64,000 bases of DNA from Candidatus Sulfotelmatobacter sp. (GCA_036500765.1 DASYBM010000002.1:62001-126000); one strand, 5' to 3'; shown: positions 1-8,807, counted from the first letter of the stretch. A program made the numbers and translations. Notes: generated from the sequence alone by a model not told the origin.

Positions 1-674
1 TGCCCCTCGTAGTCCTGTCCCAGGAGGAACAGCGCCTCATCGGCGCGGCTGTAGAGCGGATACTTTTCCACCAGCGATTGCAGGCGTGCGATCGACGCCG
101 GATAGGACTCGCGGAGATTGTAAAAGCGTCCGATTTCAAATTCGCGTTCGGCCAGCACTTCCTGCACTTCCAGCAGGCGCTGCTTGGCCTCGGGTACGAG
201 TTTGTTGTCGGGATATTGCAGAATCAGCTTACGATATTCATCCTCGGCGCGCTTGGCGTTGGTGTAGTCGCGATCTGCCTTCTCCATCTGCTGGTAATGG
301 ATGTTGGCGATTTTGAGCTGCGCTTCGGCCGCTTCCGGCATGTTGGGGAAGAAGATCTGAAAATCGTTGTACTCCTGTTCGGCCTGGGCGAGTGCCGCTG
401 CGCCGCCCTCGGCATACCAGGAGTCGCCGACCGCCAGTTTGGCTCGGGCAATGAATTCGGAATCGGGATAAGTATTGATCAAGGTCTGCAACGTCAGCCG
501 GGCCACATCGAAGCGGTTGTGCCGCATGGCCTCCATGGCTTTGTCGAACAGGACTTTATCGGGCTGCTTGGAGCCCACATTAGCCAGGGGGTTCACGGAC
601 TTCTTGTTGGTACAGGCTACGGTGAGCACGAGCAGCATGCTCAGGAACGCGATCGACGGGTTTCTACGTGACAT
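1..674 (-). CDS. bamD: BamD-like outer-membrane assembly lipoprotein (partial)
   Basis: The reading frame begins with ATG at 674 and stays open to base 1, so about 224 residues are visible and the C-terminus lies outside the window. The N-terminus is a lipoprotein signal (hydrophobic stretch ending in LTVAC, predicted lipidated Cys21). It is followed by TPR-type helical repeats with the BamD-like pattern: 'FDKAMEAMRHNRFDVAR', 'LINTYPDSEF', a second repeat with 'YRKLILQYPDNK' and 'VEKYPLYSRADEAL'. BamD proteins act on the periplasmic face of the outer membrane in the BAM complex that inserts beta-barrel proteins. It lies downstream of rpe on the same strand, 123 bases away, with a TTGAAACC-type repeat between them. 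A generic TPR outer-membrane lipoprotein is the alternative. Confidence 0.85.
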   Translation of the reverse strand, partial: MSRRNPSIAFLSMLLVLTVACTNKKSVNPLANVGSKQPDKVLFDKAMEAMRHNRFDVARLTLQTLINTYPDSEFIARAKLAVGDSWYAEGGAAALAQAEQEYNDFQIFFPNMPEAAEAQLKIANIHYQQMEKADRDYTNAKRAEDEYRKLILQYPDNKLVPEAKQRLLEVQEVLAEREFEIGRFYNLRESYPASIARLQSLVEKYPLYSRADEALFLLGQDYEG

Positions 675-689
675 TGGGAGAATCCTAGG

Positions 690-796
690 GTCTTAAGGTT
701 TCTAAGGTTTCAAGGTTCCACGAATCTCGTAATCCGAACGGTTCAAGGGTTAAACATCGAAACCTTTCAACCTTGAAACGTTGAAACCTTGCCGTT
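690..796. repeat. TTGAAACC-type inverted repeat between rpe and bamD
   Basis: The gap holds AAGGTTTCTAAGGTTTCAAGG near 697-716. The complementary AACCTTGAAACGTTGAAACC lies near 770-789, so the two can fold on each other. The same words (TTGAAACCTTGAAAC) recur at 29733-29769 upstream of ilvD. This looks like a dispersed intergenic repeat family. Confidence 0.6.
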
Positions 797-797
797 A

Positions 798-1472
798 CTA
801 CACTTTCTGCATGGCCGCCTCGGTGGCGGCTTTCAAGAGTTGCTGCGCATTCTTGCTTGGATCGCCATTCCCGAACACCGCGTTGCCCGCGACCAGAATT
901 TCTGCACCGGCGCGAACCACGTCGGCGACGGTGTCGAGTGAAACTCCGCCATCGACTTCAATGCGATAGTGGCAACCGCGCTCGCCGCGAATCTCCGCTA
1001 ACCGCCGCATTTTGTGCAGCGTGGACGGAATGAACTTCTGCGCCCCGAAGCCCGGATTCACTGACATGACAAGCACATAGTCAACAATGTCGAGCACCTC
1101 CGACAGCATTTCAACCGGAGTCGCGGGATTAATCACGACGCCGGCCATGCAGTCGTGGCTCTTAATCAGGTGCAGCGTGCGGTTGAGATGGCGGCACGCT
1201 TCCTGATGTACTGAGATCCAGTCGGCGCCGGCCTCGGCGAATGCAGGGATGAACTCATCCGGGTTCTCGATCATGAGGTGGCAATCGAGAGGGAGCTTCG
1301 TAGCCTTGCGCAGCGACTTCACGACCGGAGGCCCCAGCGTAAGATTGGGGACGAAATGTCCATCCATGATATCGACGTGGATGACAGTTGCGCCACCCTC
1401 GCCGGCAGCGCGCACCTGCTCGCCCAGCCGGGCAAAATCAGCCGAAAGAATTGACGGTGCAAGGTCGATCAA
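798..1472 (-). CDS. rpe: Ribulose-phosphate 3-epimerase
   Basis: 224 residues, the usual length. It interconverts ribulose-5-phosphate and xylulose-5-phosphate in the pentose phosphate and Calvin pathways, in the cytoplasm. TIM-barrel family signatures are all present: start 'APSILSADF' (5-13), '[16 protein letters not shown]' (32-47), 'DCHLMI' (63-68), '[11 protein letters not shown]' (137-147) and 'IEVDGGV' (171-177). The expected metal and catalytic residues are visible as His32, Asp34, His65 and Asp174. The start at 1472 gives the canonical N-terminus. It would supply the same pathway as zwf further along the window (56623), although the two are far apart. Confidence 0.97.
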   Translation of the reverse strand: MIDLAPSILSADFARLGEQVRAAGEGGATVIHVDIMDGHFVPNLTLGPPVVKSLRKATKLPLDCHLMIENPDEFIPAFAEAGADWISVHQEACRHLNRTLHLIKSHDCMAGVVINPATPVEMLSEVLDIVDYVLVMSVNPGFGAQKFIPSTLHKMRRLAEIRGERGCHYRIEVDGGVSLDTVADVVRAGAEILVAGNAVFGNGDPSKNAQQLLKAATEAAMQKV

Positions 1473-1630
1473 CCGAAGGCCTCAGAACCTGATTCTCAGA
1501 AGCGGGAGCGCGCGCTTGCAAGGATATCGCTGGTCCAAATTCTAACACGCGGAATGCTGTACTAGCTGTCGAATCGCGGGCGATGTAAGTGCTCCAGCCC
1601 GCGACACTGGCGAAGGCATTAGGGCTGGGT

Positions 1631-2173
1631 TCAGTTTTGCGGCGCTGGAGTGTCTGGAGCTTTAGTGGAAGATCCCTTTCGCATTTGAGCGACTTCCTGC
1701 TGCGCGCGCGCGTTCATCTTCTCAACACTTCTCTGCATGATCGGCATCATAGACTCCATAGCTTCTCCCATAATTGCCGGCATTTCCTGCAATACTTTTT
1801 GTCCGGTAGGCGCGGAATAGAAGGTGATGAGCGCGTCCATGTCGCCCTTAGTGAAGTGCTTTTGGTATGCGGGTACCATCGCCTGCATCATTTCATCGAT
1901 GGGCAGCGCTTTGAACGTGTCGTCCATCGACTTGTTGATCCGTGCTTCGCAATCCGCAGGAAGCTTCTCTTTATCCTTGGCACACTGGTCGTGCGCCATC
2001 TGATGAATAGGCTTCGACATGGCCTCTAATATTTTCATCGTCATTTCATGTGAGTGAACAGCCTCGAAATATTTCTCGACGTCTTCCCTGGTAGCCGGAG
2101 AATCGGCTGCGGTTTGCGCCAGGCCAGTACAACTGACAGCACACAAAATAGCAGAGATTAGAAAGTACTTCAT
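1631..2173 (-). CDS. Secreted DUF2059 domain protein
   Basis: 180 residues with a signal peptide (about residues 1-19, ending near 'GLAQ'). The body is helical: 'REDVEKYFEAVHSHEM' is followed by 'FTKGDMDALITFYSAPTGQKVLQEMP', the DUF2059 core (PF09832), including the conserved 'FYSxPxGQK' word. The C-terminal tail is Lys/Pro/Thr-rich and probably disordered. DUF2059 proteins are exported and of unknown function. It stands alone: rpe is downstream on the same strand 158 bases away, and the next gene upstream diverges. Confidence 0.85.
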   Translation of the reverse strand: MKYFLISAILCAVSCTGLAQTAADSPATREDVEKYFEAVHSHEMTMKILEAMSKPIHQMAHDQCAKDKEKLPADCEARINKSMDDTFKALPIDEMMQAMVPAYQKHFTKGDMDALITFYSAPTGQKVLQEMPAIMGEAMESMMPIMQRSVEKMNARAQQEVAQMRKGSSTKAPDTPAPQN

Positions 2174-2256
2174 GGCGGTACCCCTTCAATTCGATCTAAC
2201 GGTAGTGCATCGCCGCCCGTTAGTCCAGCGGTTTTACCGGGTCTGAGTGATTCCAC

Positions 2257-3135
2257 GTGCTACTCTCGTGCGGCGTGTCTCCGATCACCCAACTCGCCCC
2301 CGCTGTTTGCAGCGTGACCGCGGTATTTCTCTGGGGTGCATCCGACTTTGCGGGAGGCTACGCCTCGCGCCGCGCCAACGCGTTCGTTCTCACCGCTTTC
2401 TCGCATGTTTGCGCGTGCGCTCTGATGTTCGGGATCGCATTCGCTGTGCATCCGGCATTTCCGCCGCCCGCCAGCATTCTTTGGGGGCTGGCGGCGGGAG
2501 GCATGGGAGGATTCGCTCTGGCTATTTTCTACCGCGCTCTCGCCTCGGGACAAATGGGGCTTACCGCGCCGATCGCGGCATTAATAGGCGCGGCCATCCC
2601 GACTATGGCCGACATCGCGATGGAGGGCGCGCCGAGTCGCTGGACCATTGCCGGATTCGCGCTCGCCATAGTTGCCATTTGGTTGATTGCGCGGCCCGAA
2701 GGGTCGAGCCAGAGCGACAACGCCAGCCACCCGAAGGGCGTGGCGATGGCGGCTCTCGCGGGCGTGGGATTCGCCGGATTTTATTTGTGTGTGCACCAGG
2801 CGACAGGTTCGCCGCTGTGGATTGCGGCGACCTCCCGCGTGGCCTCGTTCACGACCACGGCGGTCGCCGTGCTGGTCACGCGCGCCTCGTGGACGCTGGA
2901 CCGTCCCCGTGCCCTGCTGGGCATGTTCGCCGGCTTTTTCGACATCTCGGCCAGCGCGCTTTTCATCTTCGCCAGCCAGCGCGGGAGGCTCGATGAGGCC
3001 GTCGTGATCACATCGCTCTATCCGGCCGTGACGGTGCTGTTGGCCCGCCTTGTCCTGAAAGAGCATTTCAGCCGCTGGAAATTCATCGGATTGCTGGCGG
3101 CACTGGCGGCGGTGCCGATGATTGCGGCGGGGTAG
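2257..3135 (+). CDS. EamA/DMT-family membrane transporter
   Basis: About 292 residues with roughly ten hydrophobic segments arranged as two five-helix EamA halves. The half-repeat words are visible: 'LWGASDFAGGYASRRA' near the start, 'LASGQMGLTAPIAALIGAAIP' closing the first half, and 'DEAVVITSLYPAVTVLLARL' with 'LKEHFSRWKFIGLLAA' in the second. DMT permeases export or import small metabolites; the substrate cannot be told from sequence. GTG at 2257 is the annotated start. A second GTG at 2275 would remove six residues and is equally possible. It is divergent from the DUF2059 gene, with a short shared upstream region. Confidence 0.88.
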   Translation: MLLSCGVSPITQLAPAVCSVTAVFLWGASDFAGGYASRRANAFVLTAFSHVCACALMFGIAFAVHPAFPPPASILWGLAAGGMGGFALAIFYRALASGQMGLTAPIAALIGAAIPTMADIAMEGAPSRWTIAGFALAIVAIWLIARPEGSSQSDNASHPKGVAMAALAGVGFAGFYLCVHQATGSPLWIAATSRVASFTTTAVAVLVTRASWTLDRPRALLGMFAGFFDISASALFIFASQRGRLDEAVVITSLYPAVTVLLARLVLKEHFSRWKFIGLLAALAAVPMIAAG

Positions 3136-3136
3136 G

Positions 3137-3219
3137 CACGGATTTGCACGGATCTACACGAATAGATCGAAAACATTTCCCGCCAATTCCCTCTCCGTGA
3201 GAATCCGTGCAAATCCGTG
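3137..3219. repeat. CACGGATTTGCACGGAT inverted repeat
   Basis: A perfect 17-base inverted repeat: left arm 3137-3153, right arm 3203-3219, separated by 49 bases. It fills the whole gap between the DMT transporter and the OppF-like gene. Palindromes of this wording are typical of dispersed intergenic repeats; a hairpin of this strength could form in RNA reading either way. Confidence 0.8.
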
Positions 3220-3243
3220 GCCCGGTCCTGTTAGCATCGCAGC

Positions 3244-4005
3244 GTGGCGCTGCTGGAAGTTCGCAATCTGACAAAAGTCTTCCCGCATGGCGTGCGCGCG
3301 GTCGACGACGTTTCGCTCGATATTCATGCCGGAGAGACGCTGGGCCTGGTCGGAGAATCGGGTTCGGGCAAGAGCACGCTGGGACGGTTAATTCTGCGGC
3401 TGATTGAGCCTACGTCGGGGATGATTCGCCTCGGCGGACAAGATCTGCTCGCTGCGAGCCGCGGGGAAATGCGCGGCCTGCGCCGCGACTTGCAGATCAT
3501 TTTTCAAGACCCTTTCGCTTCGCTCGACCCACGCTTTCGTGTCGAGGACATCGTTGCCGAGCCGCTTGTTATCCACGGTAACGGTCGGAAGAAGATGGAC
3601 ATACGGCCGCGGGTTGCAGAACTGCTGCGTGCCGTGGGCCTCGATGAATCTGCGCGCTCGCGTTATCCGCACGAGTTTTCCGGGGGACAGCGGCAGCGCA
3701 TCGGCATCGCCCGCGCGCTGGCGCTGCGGCCGAAGTTCATCGTGTGCGACGAACCGGTCTCCGCGCTCGACGTGAGCGTGGGGGCGCAGATTGTCAACCT
3801 GTTGGCACAGTTGCAGCGCGATTTCGGGCTGACCTACCTGTTTATTTCGCACTCGATGCCGGTGGTGCGCTATCTCTCGACGCGCATCGCTGTGATGTAT
3901 CAAGGAAAGATAGTAGAAGTCGGGGAAACCGACAGTATTACCAGGGCACCGACTCATGCCTATACCCGCAGTCTGTTGCAAGCTACGCCGCAACTTCTGG
4001 CATGA
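3244..4005 (+). CDS. ABC transporter ATP-binding protein, oligopeptide type (OppF-like)
   Basis: 253 residues with a complete nucleotide-binding domain: Walker A 'GESGSGKST' (37-45), Q-loop '[12 protein letters not shown]' (85-96), signature 'SGGQRQR' (146-152), Walker B 'FIVCDEP' (165-171), D-loop 'SALD' and switch His203. The '[10 protein letters not shown]' and 'PVSALDVS' words are characteristic of dipeptide/oligopeptide/nickel ATPases of the OppD/OppF group. Only one ATPase is present: no permease, no second ATPase and no binding protein lies nearby, so it must work with partners elsewhere or be a remnant. It ends with '[13 protein letters not shown]', a shortened form of the usual C-terminal extension. 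The start is GTG at 3244. Confidence 0.9.
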   Translation: MALLEVRNLTKVFPHGVRAVDDVSLDIHAGETLGLVGESGSGKSTLGRLILRLIEPTSGMIRLGGQDLLAASRGEMRGLRRDLQIIFQDPFASLDPRFRVEDIVAEPLVIHGNGRKKMDIRPRVAELLRAVGLDESARSRYPHEFSGGQRQRIGIARALALRPKFIVCDEPVSALDVSVGAQIVNLLAQLQRDFGLTYLFISHSMPVVRYLSTRIAVMYQGKIVEVGETDSITRAPTHAYTRSLLQATPQLLA

Positions 4006-4026
4006 TGGCTGCGGACTCGTCTTTAT

Positions 4027-4788
4027 TTGGCTCTATTCATTTGCCTCCCGACTAAATTCGTACAACCAATTGGGCAGCGAATTGCTCTTAGATTTTTTGA
4101 GGCGAAAAAGGCATTGGCAAGCACAACTCAGACGACTTTCACGTTGGCTGCTCCACCGGTCGGCATTTCCTGCCGCAATCTGGCGGAATTATTTTTCGGC
4201 TTCAGTTTGATCATCGTCGTATTGTGGCTGCCCACGAGCGAACAACTGATTGCCGGTCCTTTAGTGCTGTTAGCGCCCTTGGCACTGGAGCTTTCGAAGC
4301 GGCCCAGTCTGGACCAACTCGGCCTGGGCTGGCGCGGATTCGTTTCTTCGTTATGGATTCTGCCGGCCGCGGTAGGAGTGACGGTACTAGGCATAGTCCT
4401 CGCTCAGACCGCCGGAACCTTCCATGCTCTCTACAAAGGTGACCTCGCCCACGTTGGCGGCTACGTCCTCTGGACGATTTATCAGCAATTTCTAATGCAG
4501 GATTTCTTCATGCCACGCCTGACGCGTGTTCTCGCGACCGACACCGCGATTGCCGTGGCAGCCGTGCTGTTCGCAGCGGCGCATTTGCCGAATCTTCCGC
4601 TTACTGCCGCGACACTGGTGTGGGGCGTTACTTCGTGCGCCTTGTTCCGCCGTTACCGCAGTCTCTACGTGCTTGGTCTCGCCCAGGGATTGCTGGGTTT
4701 ATGCTTTGCCGTATGTATTCCGGACGCGCTTCACCACCATATGCGGGTGGGCTTGGGATTTCTCAATTATCACCCGATCCCAAAATGA
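4027..4788 (+). CDS. CPBP-family membrane protein with degenerate active site
   Basis: Up to 253 residues with about seven hydrophobic segments. It resembles the CPBP (CAAX protease and bacteriocin-processing, Abi) family. The second family motif, 'FAAAH' (182-186), is intact. The first, normally EExxxR, reads 'QQFLMQ' (153-158), so both glutamates and the arginine are missing. If the alignment is right, proteolysis is unlikely and a scaffold or exporter-like role is more plausible. No ATG opens the frame; TTG at 4027 is the longest start. TTG at 4114, preceded by GAGGCG, is a good alternative (about 224 residues). It faces a second CPBP gene with an intact motif on the opposite strand. Confidence 0.65.
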   Translation: MALFICLPTKFVQPIGQRIALRFFEAKKALASTTQTTFTLAAPPVGISCRNLAELFFGFSLIIVVLWLPTSEQLIAGPLVLLAPLALELSKRPSLDQLGLGWRGFVSSLWILPAAVGVTVLGIVLAQTAGTFHALYKGDLAHVGGYVLWTIYQQFLMQDFFMPRLTRVLATDTAIAVAAVLFAAAHLPNLPLTAATLVWGVTSCALFRRYRSLYVLGLAQGLLGLCFAVCIPDALHHHMRVGLGFLNYHPIPK

Positions 4789-4829
4789 ACCGGATGAAGA
4801 ATCGGGGATGAAGTGGCAAGCGAAACTGG

Positions 4830-5717
4830 CTAGAACCACCACGACCACAACCAATCCACGCAACTGTGAGTAATGGTCGAGGCCGCCAGGCGGCGCTGCT
4901 CGCGCCAGGCCCGGCCATAGAAAATCCCTGCCACCGTCGCCAGCAATACATATCTCCAGTTGAAAGTTGCCGACCGTTTGTTGAAATGAGACAAGCCGAA
5001 CAGGACTGAAGCGATTACCAGCGCGGCTCGGCGGCCCACGCGCCGCTCCAACAGATTTTGCACCCAGGCGCGAAAGAATAGTTCTTCCGGGACGGCAACG
5101 AATACAAAGATTCCCGCCCACGTTAGAATTGCCTTCCCCGCCGCGGGCAGATTGACATGAGGATGGATGAAGCCGAGCGCCAATCCCAGCGCAAGCACGG
5201 CGGGCGCGAAGAACACAAGTTCGCGCAGGCCTGTTTTCCAGTCGCTCCAGCGCAGATGAAAATCAAATCCGGTCCCAGTCAAGCGGCGGATCCCGAGAAA
5301 ACCGTAGAGCCCGGCATCGACGAGCAGCAGATTCCCTAACCCGCGCAGGCCCGCGGGCCAGGCAACATCGAACCAGCGTAAATCTACCGCCAGGCCAAGC
5401 GTGAGAAGAATCACCGCGTCGCGCCAGTTGCCGCGTTGTTCCGGATCGGCCTCACTAGCCCGGGCCAACAGCCATGCCATTACGACCGGCAGTGCGGCAT
5501 ACAGGGCAAACCACGGCCAGAGAAACATGTGATGCGTGGCGGCAAGGATGACGTACGGCGCCACCAACAGTGACGGCAGCGCCAGACGCATTGCCAGTGG
5601 CAGACGCGCAATAGCGCGTGCTGTGCGCTCGGTGCCGAATCCGAAGGTGGCCGCGGGCACAAGTTCGGCGACCAGGACTGCAACCACAACCGGCGTTACA
5701 TTCGACATTCGCACCAT
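4830..5717 (-). CDS. CPBP-family intramembrane metalloprotease
   Basis: 295 residues, about eight transmembrane segments, with the family motifs in order: 'PEELFFRAWVQN' (210-221; Glu211, Glu212, Arg216), 'FGLSHFNK' (240-247) and a terminal 'THSCVDWLW' (HxxxD type). These residues match the Rce1/Abi glutamate protease core, so it is probably active against membrane or lipidated peptides; the substrate is unknown. The family also includes bacteriocin self-immunity proteins. ATG at 5717 is used; ATG at 5708 is possible. It converges on the degenerate CPBP gene, 41 bases apart. Confidence 0.85.
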   Translation of the reverse strand: MVRMSNVTPVVVAVLVAELVPAATFGFGTERTARAIARLPLAMRLALPSLLVAPYVILAATHHMFLWPWFALYAALPVVMAWLLARASEADPEQRGNWRDAVILLTLGLAVDLRWFDVAWPAGLRGLGNLLLVDAGLYGFLGIRRLTGTGFDFHLRWSDWKTGLRELVFFAPAVLALGLALGFIHPHVNLPAAGKAILTWAGIFVFVAVPEELFFRAWVQNLLERRVGRRAALVIASVLFGLSHFNKRSATFNWRYVLLATVAGIFYGRAWREQRRLAASTITHSCVDWLWSWWF

Positions 5718-5980
5718 CTTAACCGGGTCGCATGACTGCCCGGCAGACGAGCGATGAAGGTGTAACGCCGGCGCCCCCTCAACCGCGACGGGGAACTCTA
5801 TTTCTCGGAAACATGCTTTCCAGAACTAAAGCACCTCCCGCGACTCCCGAAGCTATTTTTCTAAGCGCTGGCGAGGGGGCTTTGTTCCATCGGATAGTGA
5901 AATGGACAGTAACTTCGTTACAGGGATTGCGCGGAGGGCAGATCGCCTGAGCAGTTTACTTCGTCATTTCTGGCCTGCCG

Positions 5981-6907
5981 CTAATTTGCCGAGGCAAGAT
6001 AGCGATTGAAGAATGCCAGCGACTCCATCGCCAGTTGACGACGGGCTTCGGGAGTCTGGAAGGTATGGACATCGTCGACTTTGATGAAAGATGCGGGCAC
6101 TCCCGCCGATTGCAACTTCTCGAATAGTTCCTGGGCCTGCGCGATGGGCACGCTTTGGTCCTTAGTGCCGTGCACGATCAAGAACGGAGCATTGTCTTTT
6201 GAAACATGAAACACCGGCGAGGCTTCGCGCCACACCTCAGGATGTTTGGAGAAGTCCGCCCCCAGAAAATTCGTCAGAAATGCGACGTCATCCGGATCGC
6301 TGTGCGTAGTGAAGTCCGTCGGCCCGCTGACGTCAACAACCGCCTGCACTTTGCTGGAATACTTCGCGAGGGCGGGATCGGAATTGTCGCGCGTATCTTC
6401 CATGCCGAGCAGGGCGGCGAGTTGCGCGCCGGCGGAGTGGCCGAAAGCGCCGATGCGCGCGGGGTTCACGCCATACTTGGCGGCATTCGCCCGCACCCAG
6501 CGCACCGCGCGTTGCACATCGTCGAGTTGCGCGGGCCAACGGTTGTCCTTGCCTTTCAGGAGGCGATAGTCCACCGAGAACGCCACGAAGCCGGAGCGCG
6601 CCAGAAACTGCCCCATGCCGCGCATGGTGCTCTTATCGAAGCTGCTCCATCCGCCGCCGTGGATGAGTAGCACCGCGGGACGAGTCTGAGGCCCGCGGTC
6701 GGCGGGTTGGTAGACGTCGAGACGAAGTTCTGTTCCGTTCACGGTCGCGTACGGAACATTTTCCTCGACAGTCGTTCCAGTGGCTGACGGCGAAGTAAAA
6801 GTAGACGTAGGCGCGGTTTGCGTCGCGGCGCCGTGCTCTTGGGGAAGCGCAACGGCGACTGCTGCCACGAGGCACAAGAACCGCAGTAATGCAATTTTCC
6901 GGTTCAC
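5981..6907 (-). CDS. Secreted alpha/beta hydrolase (esterase/lipase, HSL/BD-FAE-like)
   Basis: 308 residues with a signal peptide (about 1-22). The mature part opens with 'YATVNGTELRLDVYQP', then the oxyanion 'HGGGW' (83-87) and nucleophile elbow 'GHSAGA' (Ser158). Asp250 in 'HGTKDQSVP' and His281 in 'DDVHTF' complete the catalytic triad. The arrangement matches secreted carboxylesterases that de-esterify plant polysaccharides or short acyl esters; the exact substrate is unknown. It is a single transcription unit, divergent from the Yip1 gene. The 263 bases downstream (5718-5980) contain no convincing gene. Confidence 0.88.
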   Translation of the reverse strand: MNRKIALLRFLCLVAAVAVALPQEHGAATQTAPTSTFTSPSATGTTVEENVPYATVNGTELRLDVYQPADRGPQTRPAVLLIHGGGWSSFDKSTMRGMGQFLARSGFVAFSVDYRLLKGKDNRWPAQLDDVQRAVRWVRANAAKYGVNPARIGAFGHSAGAQLAALLGMEDTRDNSDPALAKYSSKVQAVVDVSGPTDFTTHSDPDDVAFLTNFLGADFSKHPEVWREASPVFHVSKDNAPFLIVHGTKDQSVPIAQAQELFEKLQSAGVPASFIKVDDVHTFQTPEARRQLAMESLAFFNRYLASAN

Positions 6908-7045
6908 TTCTGAAATTGTACTACCGCGCGAAAGGCTGGCGCGCGTAGAGGAGTGGCCCTGTCAAGCCTTATCCCTTGTCTGGACGGCCTCGCCCGACTA
7001 GAATTCCCTCGAATCTTTGTTGAGTAACTTTCGTAGGAGGCATTC

Positions 7046-7807
7046 ATGGCCGCTGCTCCGGTCCTGCCCACATCGTCTACGCCCGAACCTGCACCAGCGC
7101 CGCTTTCCGAAGGCGCGCGCATCGTCAATACATTCATCGCCCCCTCGAAGACTTTCGCCGATTTGCGTCGCAACGCGAGCTGGTGGGGACCGTGGCTTCT
7201 GATTTCTATCTTCTCGATTGTGTTCATCTACGCGATTGGGAAGCAAGTGGGCTTCGAGCAGGTCGCCAAGAATCAGGTCGCGCGCTCTTCGCGTGCCGAT
7301 CAATTCGACAAGCTGCCGCCTGACCAGCAGGCTAAGCAGATTCAGCTTTCCAGCAAGATCATCGGCATCTTTGCTTACGGCAGCCCGCTGATGATTCTGT
7401 TCTATGTGCTGATTGAGACGGCGGTGTTATGGGGCACTTTCAAAGTGGCCGCCGGGGCAGAGACCTCATTTAAGCAAGCCTATGCCATCATGTTTTATGC
7501 GGGACTTCCGGGCATAATTGGCGCGATTCTGGGTACGATTTCCCTGTTCGCGGGGGTGAATCCCGAAGGCTTCGACATTAATAATCCGGTGGGCACGAAC
7601 CTGGCGTATTATCTCGATCCGGAAACGACGGGCAAGTTCGTGCGTGCAATGGCATCATCGCTCGACGTGCTGAGCATCTGGTCGATTATTCTCATCGGAA
7701 TCGGCTTCAGCTGCACCAGCAAGGTGAAACGAACGAATGCCATCGTCATCGTCGCCGTCTGGTTTCTGATCTTTAAACTGGTGACCTCGGGACTCGCAGC
7801 GATGTAG
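7046..7807 (+). CDS. Yip1-domain integral membrane protein
   Basis: 253 residues. ATG at 7046 is preceded by a clear AGGAGG seven bases upstream. A Pro/Ala-rich cytoplasmic N-terminus is followed by 'IVNTFIAPSKTFADLRRNASWWGPWLL', which is the hallmark beginning of bacterial YIP1-domain proteins (PF04893). Five hydrophobic helices follow. The polar loop 'PEGFDINNPVGTNLAYYLDP' lies between helices 3 and 4. Bacterial members have no established function. No operon partner is evident; the aldo/keto reductase gene converges on it. Confidence 0.85.
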   Translation: MAAAPVLPTSSTPEPAPAPLSEGARIVNTFIAPSKTFADLRRNASWWGPWLLISIFSIVFIYAIGKQVGFEQVAKNQVARSSRADQFDKLPPDQQAKQIQLSSKIIGIFAYGSPLMILFYVLIETAVLWGTFKVAAGAETSFKQAYAIMFYAGLPGIIGAILGTISLFAGVNPEGFDINNPVGTNLAYYLDPETTGKFVRAMASSLDVLSIWSIILIGIGFSCTSKVKRTNAIVIVAVWFLIFKLVTSGLAAM

Positions 7808-7847
7808 TTTGGAGTTAATTCTTAGATGCGAACAGAAATACCTGAGT

Positions 7848-8669
7848 TCATCCCGCCATCGCTTCGATCGCGCTGATGACTTCTGCCGGGAGCGTAACAT
7901 TGAGGCTGGCCAGATCTTCTTTCATGTGCTGAGCGTCGGATGTGCCAGTTAGTGGCAGCATTCCGACTGCGCGGGCGAAACTGAATATCAGTTGCGCAGA
8001 AGTCGCGTTCAACTGCGCCGCGAGTGCCATGAGCGGCGGATGCTGCACCACCTCAGGATTCGCGGTAAGTAGCGAGAAACCCTGATACGCGATCTGGTGC
8101 TGGCGGCAGAATACTCGAATTTCGCGATCCCACCCCAGGCGAGCAAAGCAGCGGTTCTGCACGTAGGCCGGGAGTTCCGCACCGGTGGCCGCCAGTTCTT
8201 TCATTTGTTGCAGTGACACATTGCTGATACCGAGCAGGCGCGTGCGGCCGGCATCGCGCTCTTTGTGCATCGCCTCCCACACTTGGCTGTCGGCTTCGGC
8301 CCATTCATAACCGGATGACGGTCCATGCAGCACGAAGCTGTCGACGTGGTCGGTGCCAAGATGTTCCAGCGAACTCGTCAAAGACTGAGCGACCTGAACC
8401 GCGAGGCGCGCGGCAGGATCGTAGGGCAGGCGATGGTCCTGTCCGCGCTGGTAGGTGAATTTCGTCTGCAGAAAAAGATCGGCGCGCGTCACCACGCCGG
8501 CGCGATAGGCTGCGGCAAGTCCCTCGCCGACTCCGGCTTCGAAATAGTGCCGGCGCTGGTTCGCCGTGTCGATGCCGCGAAAACCCGTGCGCAGGGCGAG
8601 TTCGGTGAGTGCGGCGGTGCGGTCTTCTTTCCAGGCGGTACCGTACAGAAAATCGGGAGCGGGGAGCAT
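7848..8669 (-). CDS. Aldo/keto reductase
   Basis: 273 residues forming an AKR TIM barrel. The catalytic tetrad is visible: Asp34 ('GIDTANQ'), Tyr42, Lys70 ('LQTKFT') and His115 ('FVLHGP'). 'GISNVS' and a C-terminal 'PLTGTSDAQHMKEDL' supply the NAD(P)H-binding part. It should reduce an aldehyde or ketone with NADPH in the cytoplasm; the substrate is not predictable. The catalytic site is complete. It is a single gene, divergent from the DinB-like gene with a palindromic repeat between them. Confidence 0.92.
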   Translation of the reverse strand: MLPAPDFLYGTAWKEDRTAALTELALRTGFRGIDTANQRRHYFEAGVGEGLAAAYRAGVVTRADLFLQTKFTYQRGQDHRLPYDPAARLAVQVAQSLTSSLEHLGTDHVDSFVLHGPSSGYEWAEADSQVWEAMHKERDAGRTRLLGISNVSLQQMKELAATGAELPAYVQNRCFARLGWDREIRVFCRQHQIAYQGFSLLTANPEVVQHPPLMALAAQLNATSAQLIFSFARAVGMLPLTGTSDAQHMKEDLASLNVTLPAEVISAIEAMAG

Positions 8670-8691
8670 CGCGTTATTGTGTCATGAAAAC

Positions 8692-8763
8692 TCTTCACCA
8701 CAGAGGACACCGAGGATCGCAGAGTTTGGCTCCGCGTTCCTCTAGCGCCCTTTGTGGTTAAGA
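8692..8763. repeat. ACCACAGAGGACACCGAGGAT palindromic repeat, copy 1
   Basis: The left arm begins with ACCACAGAGGACACCGAGGA at 8697 and continues through TCGCAGAG. The right arm CTTTGTGGTTAAG is near 8750-8762, an imperfect complement. The same sequence pair occurs at 59182-59255 with better-matched arms. It sits between the aldo/keto reductase and DinB-like genes. Confidence 0.7.
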
Positions 8764-8807
8764 ATCCTGCTTCCGGTATATGCTGGTAGCTCTCAGGAGG
8801 CTTCTCG

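Noticed and set aside
5732..5950. Plus-strand 72-codon frame in the gap upstream of the CPBP protease
   Set aside because: No ribosome site, low-complexity composition and no family resemblance; the gap more probably holds the promoter.
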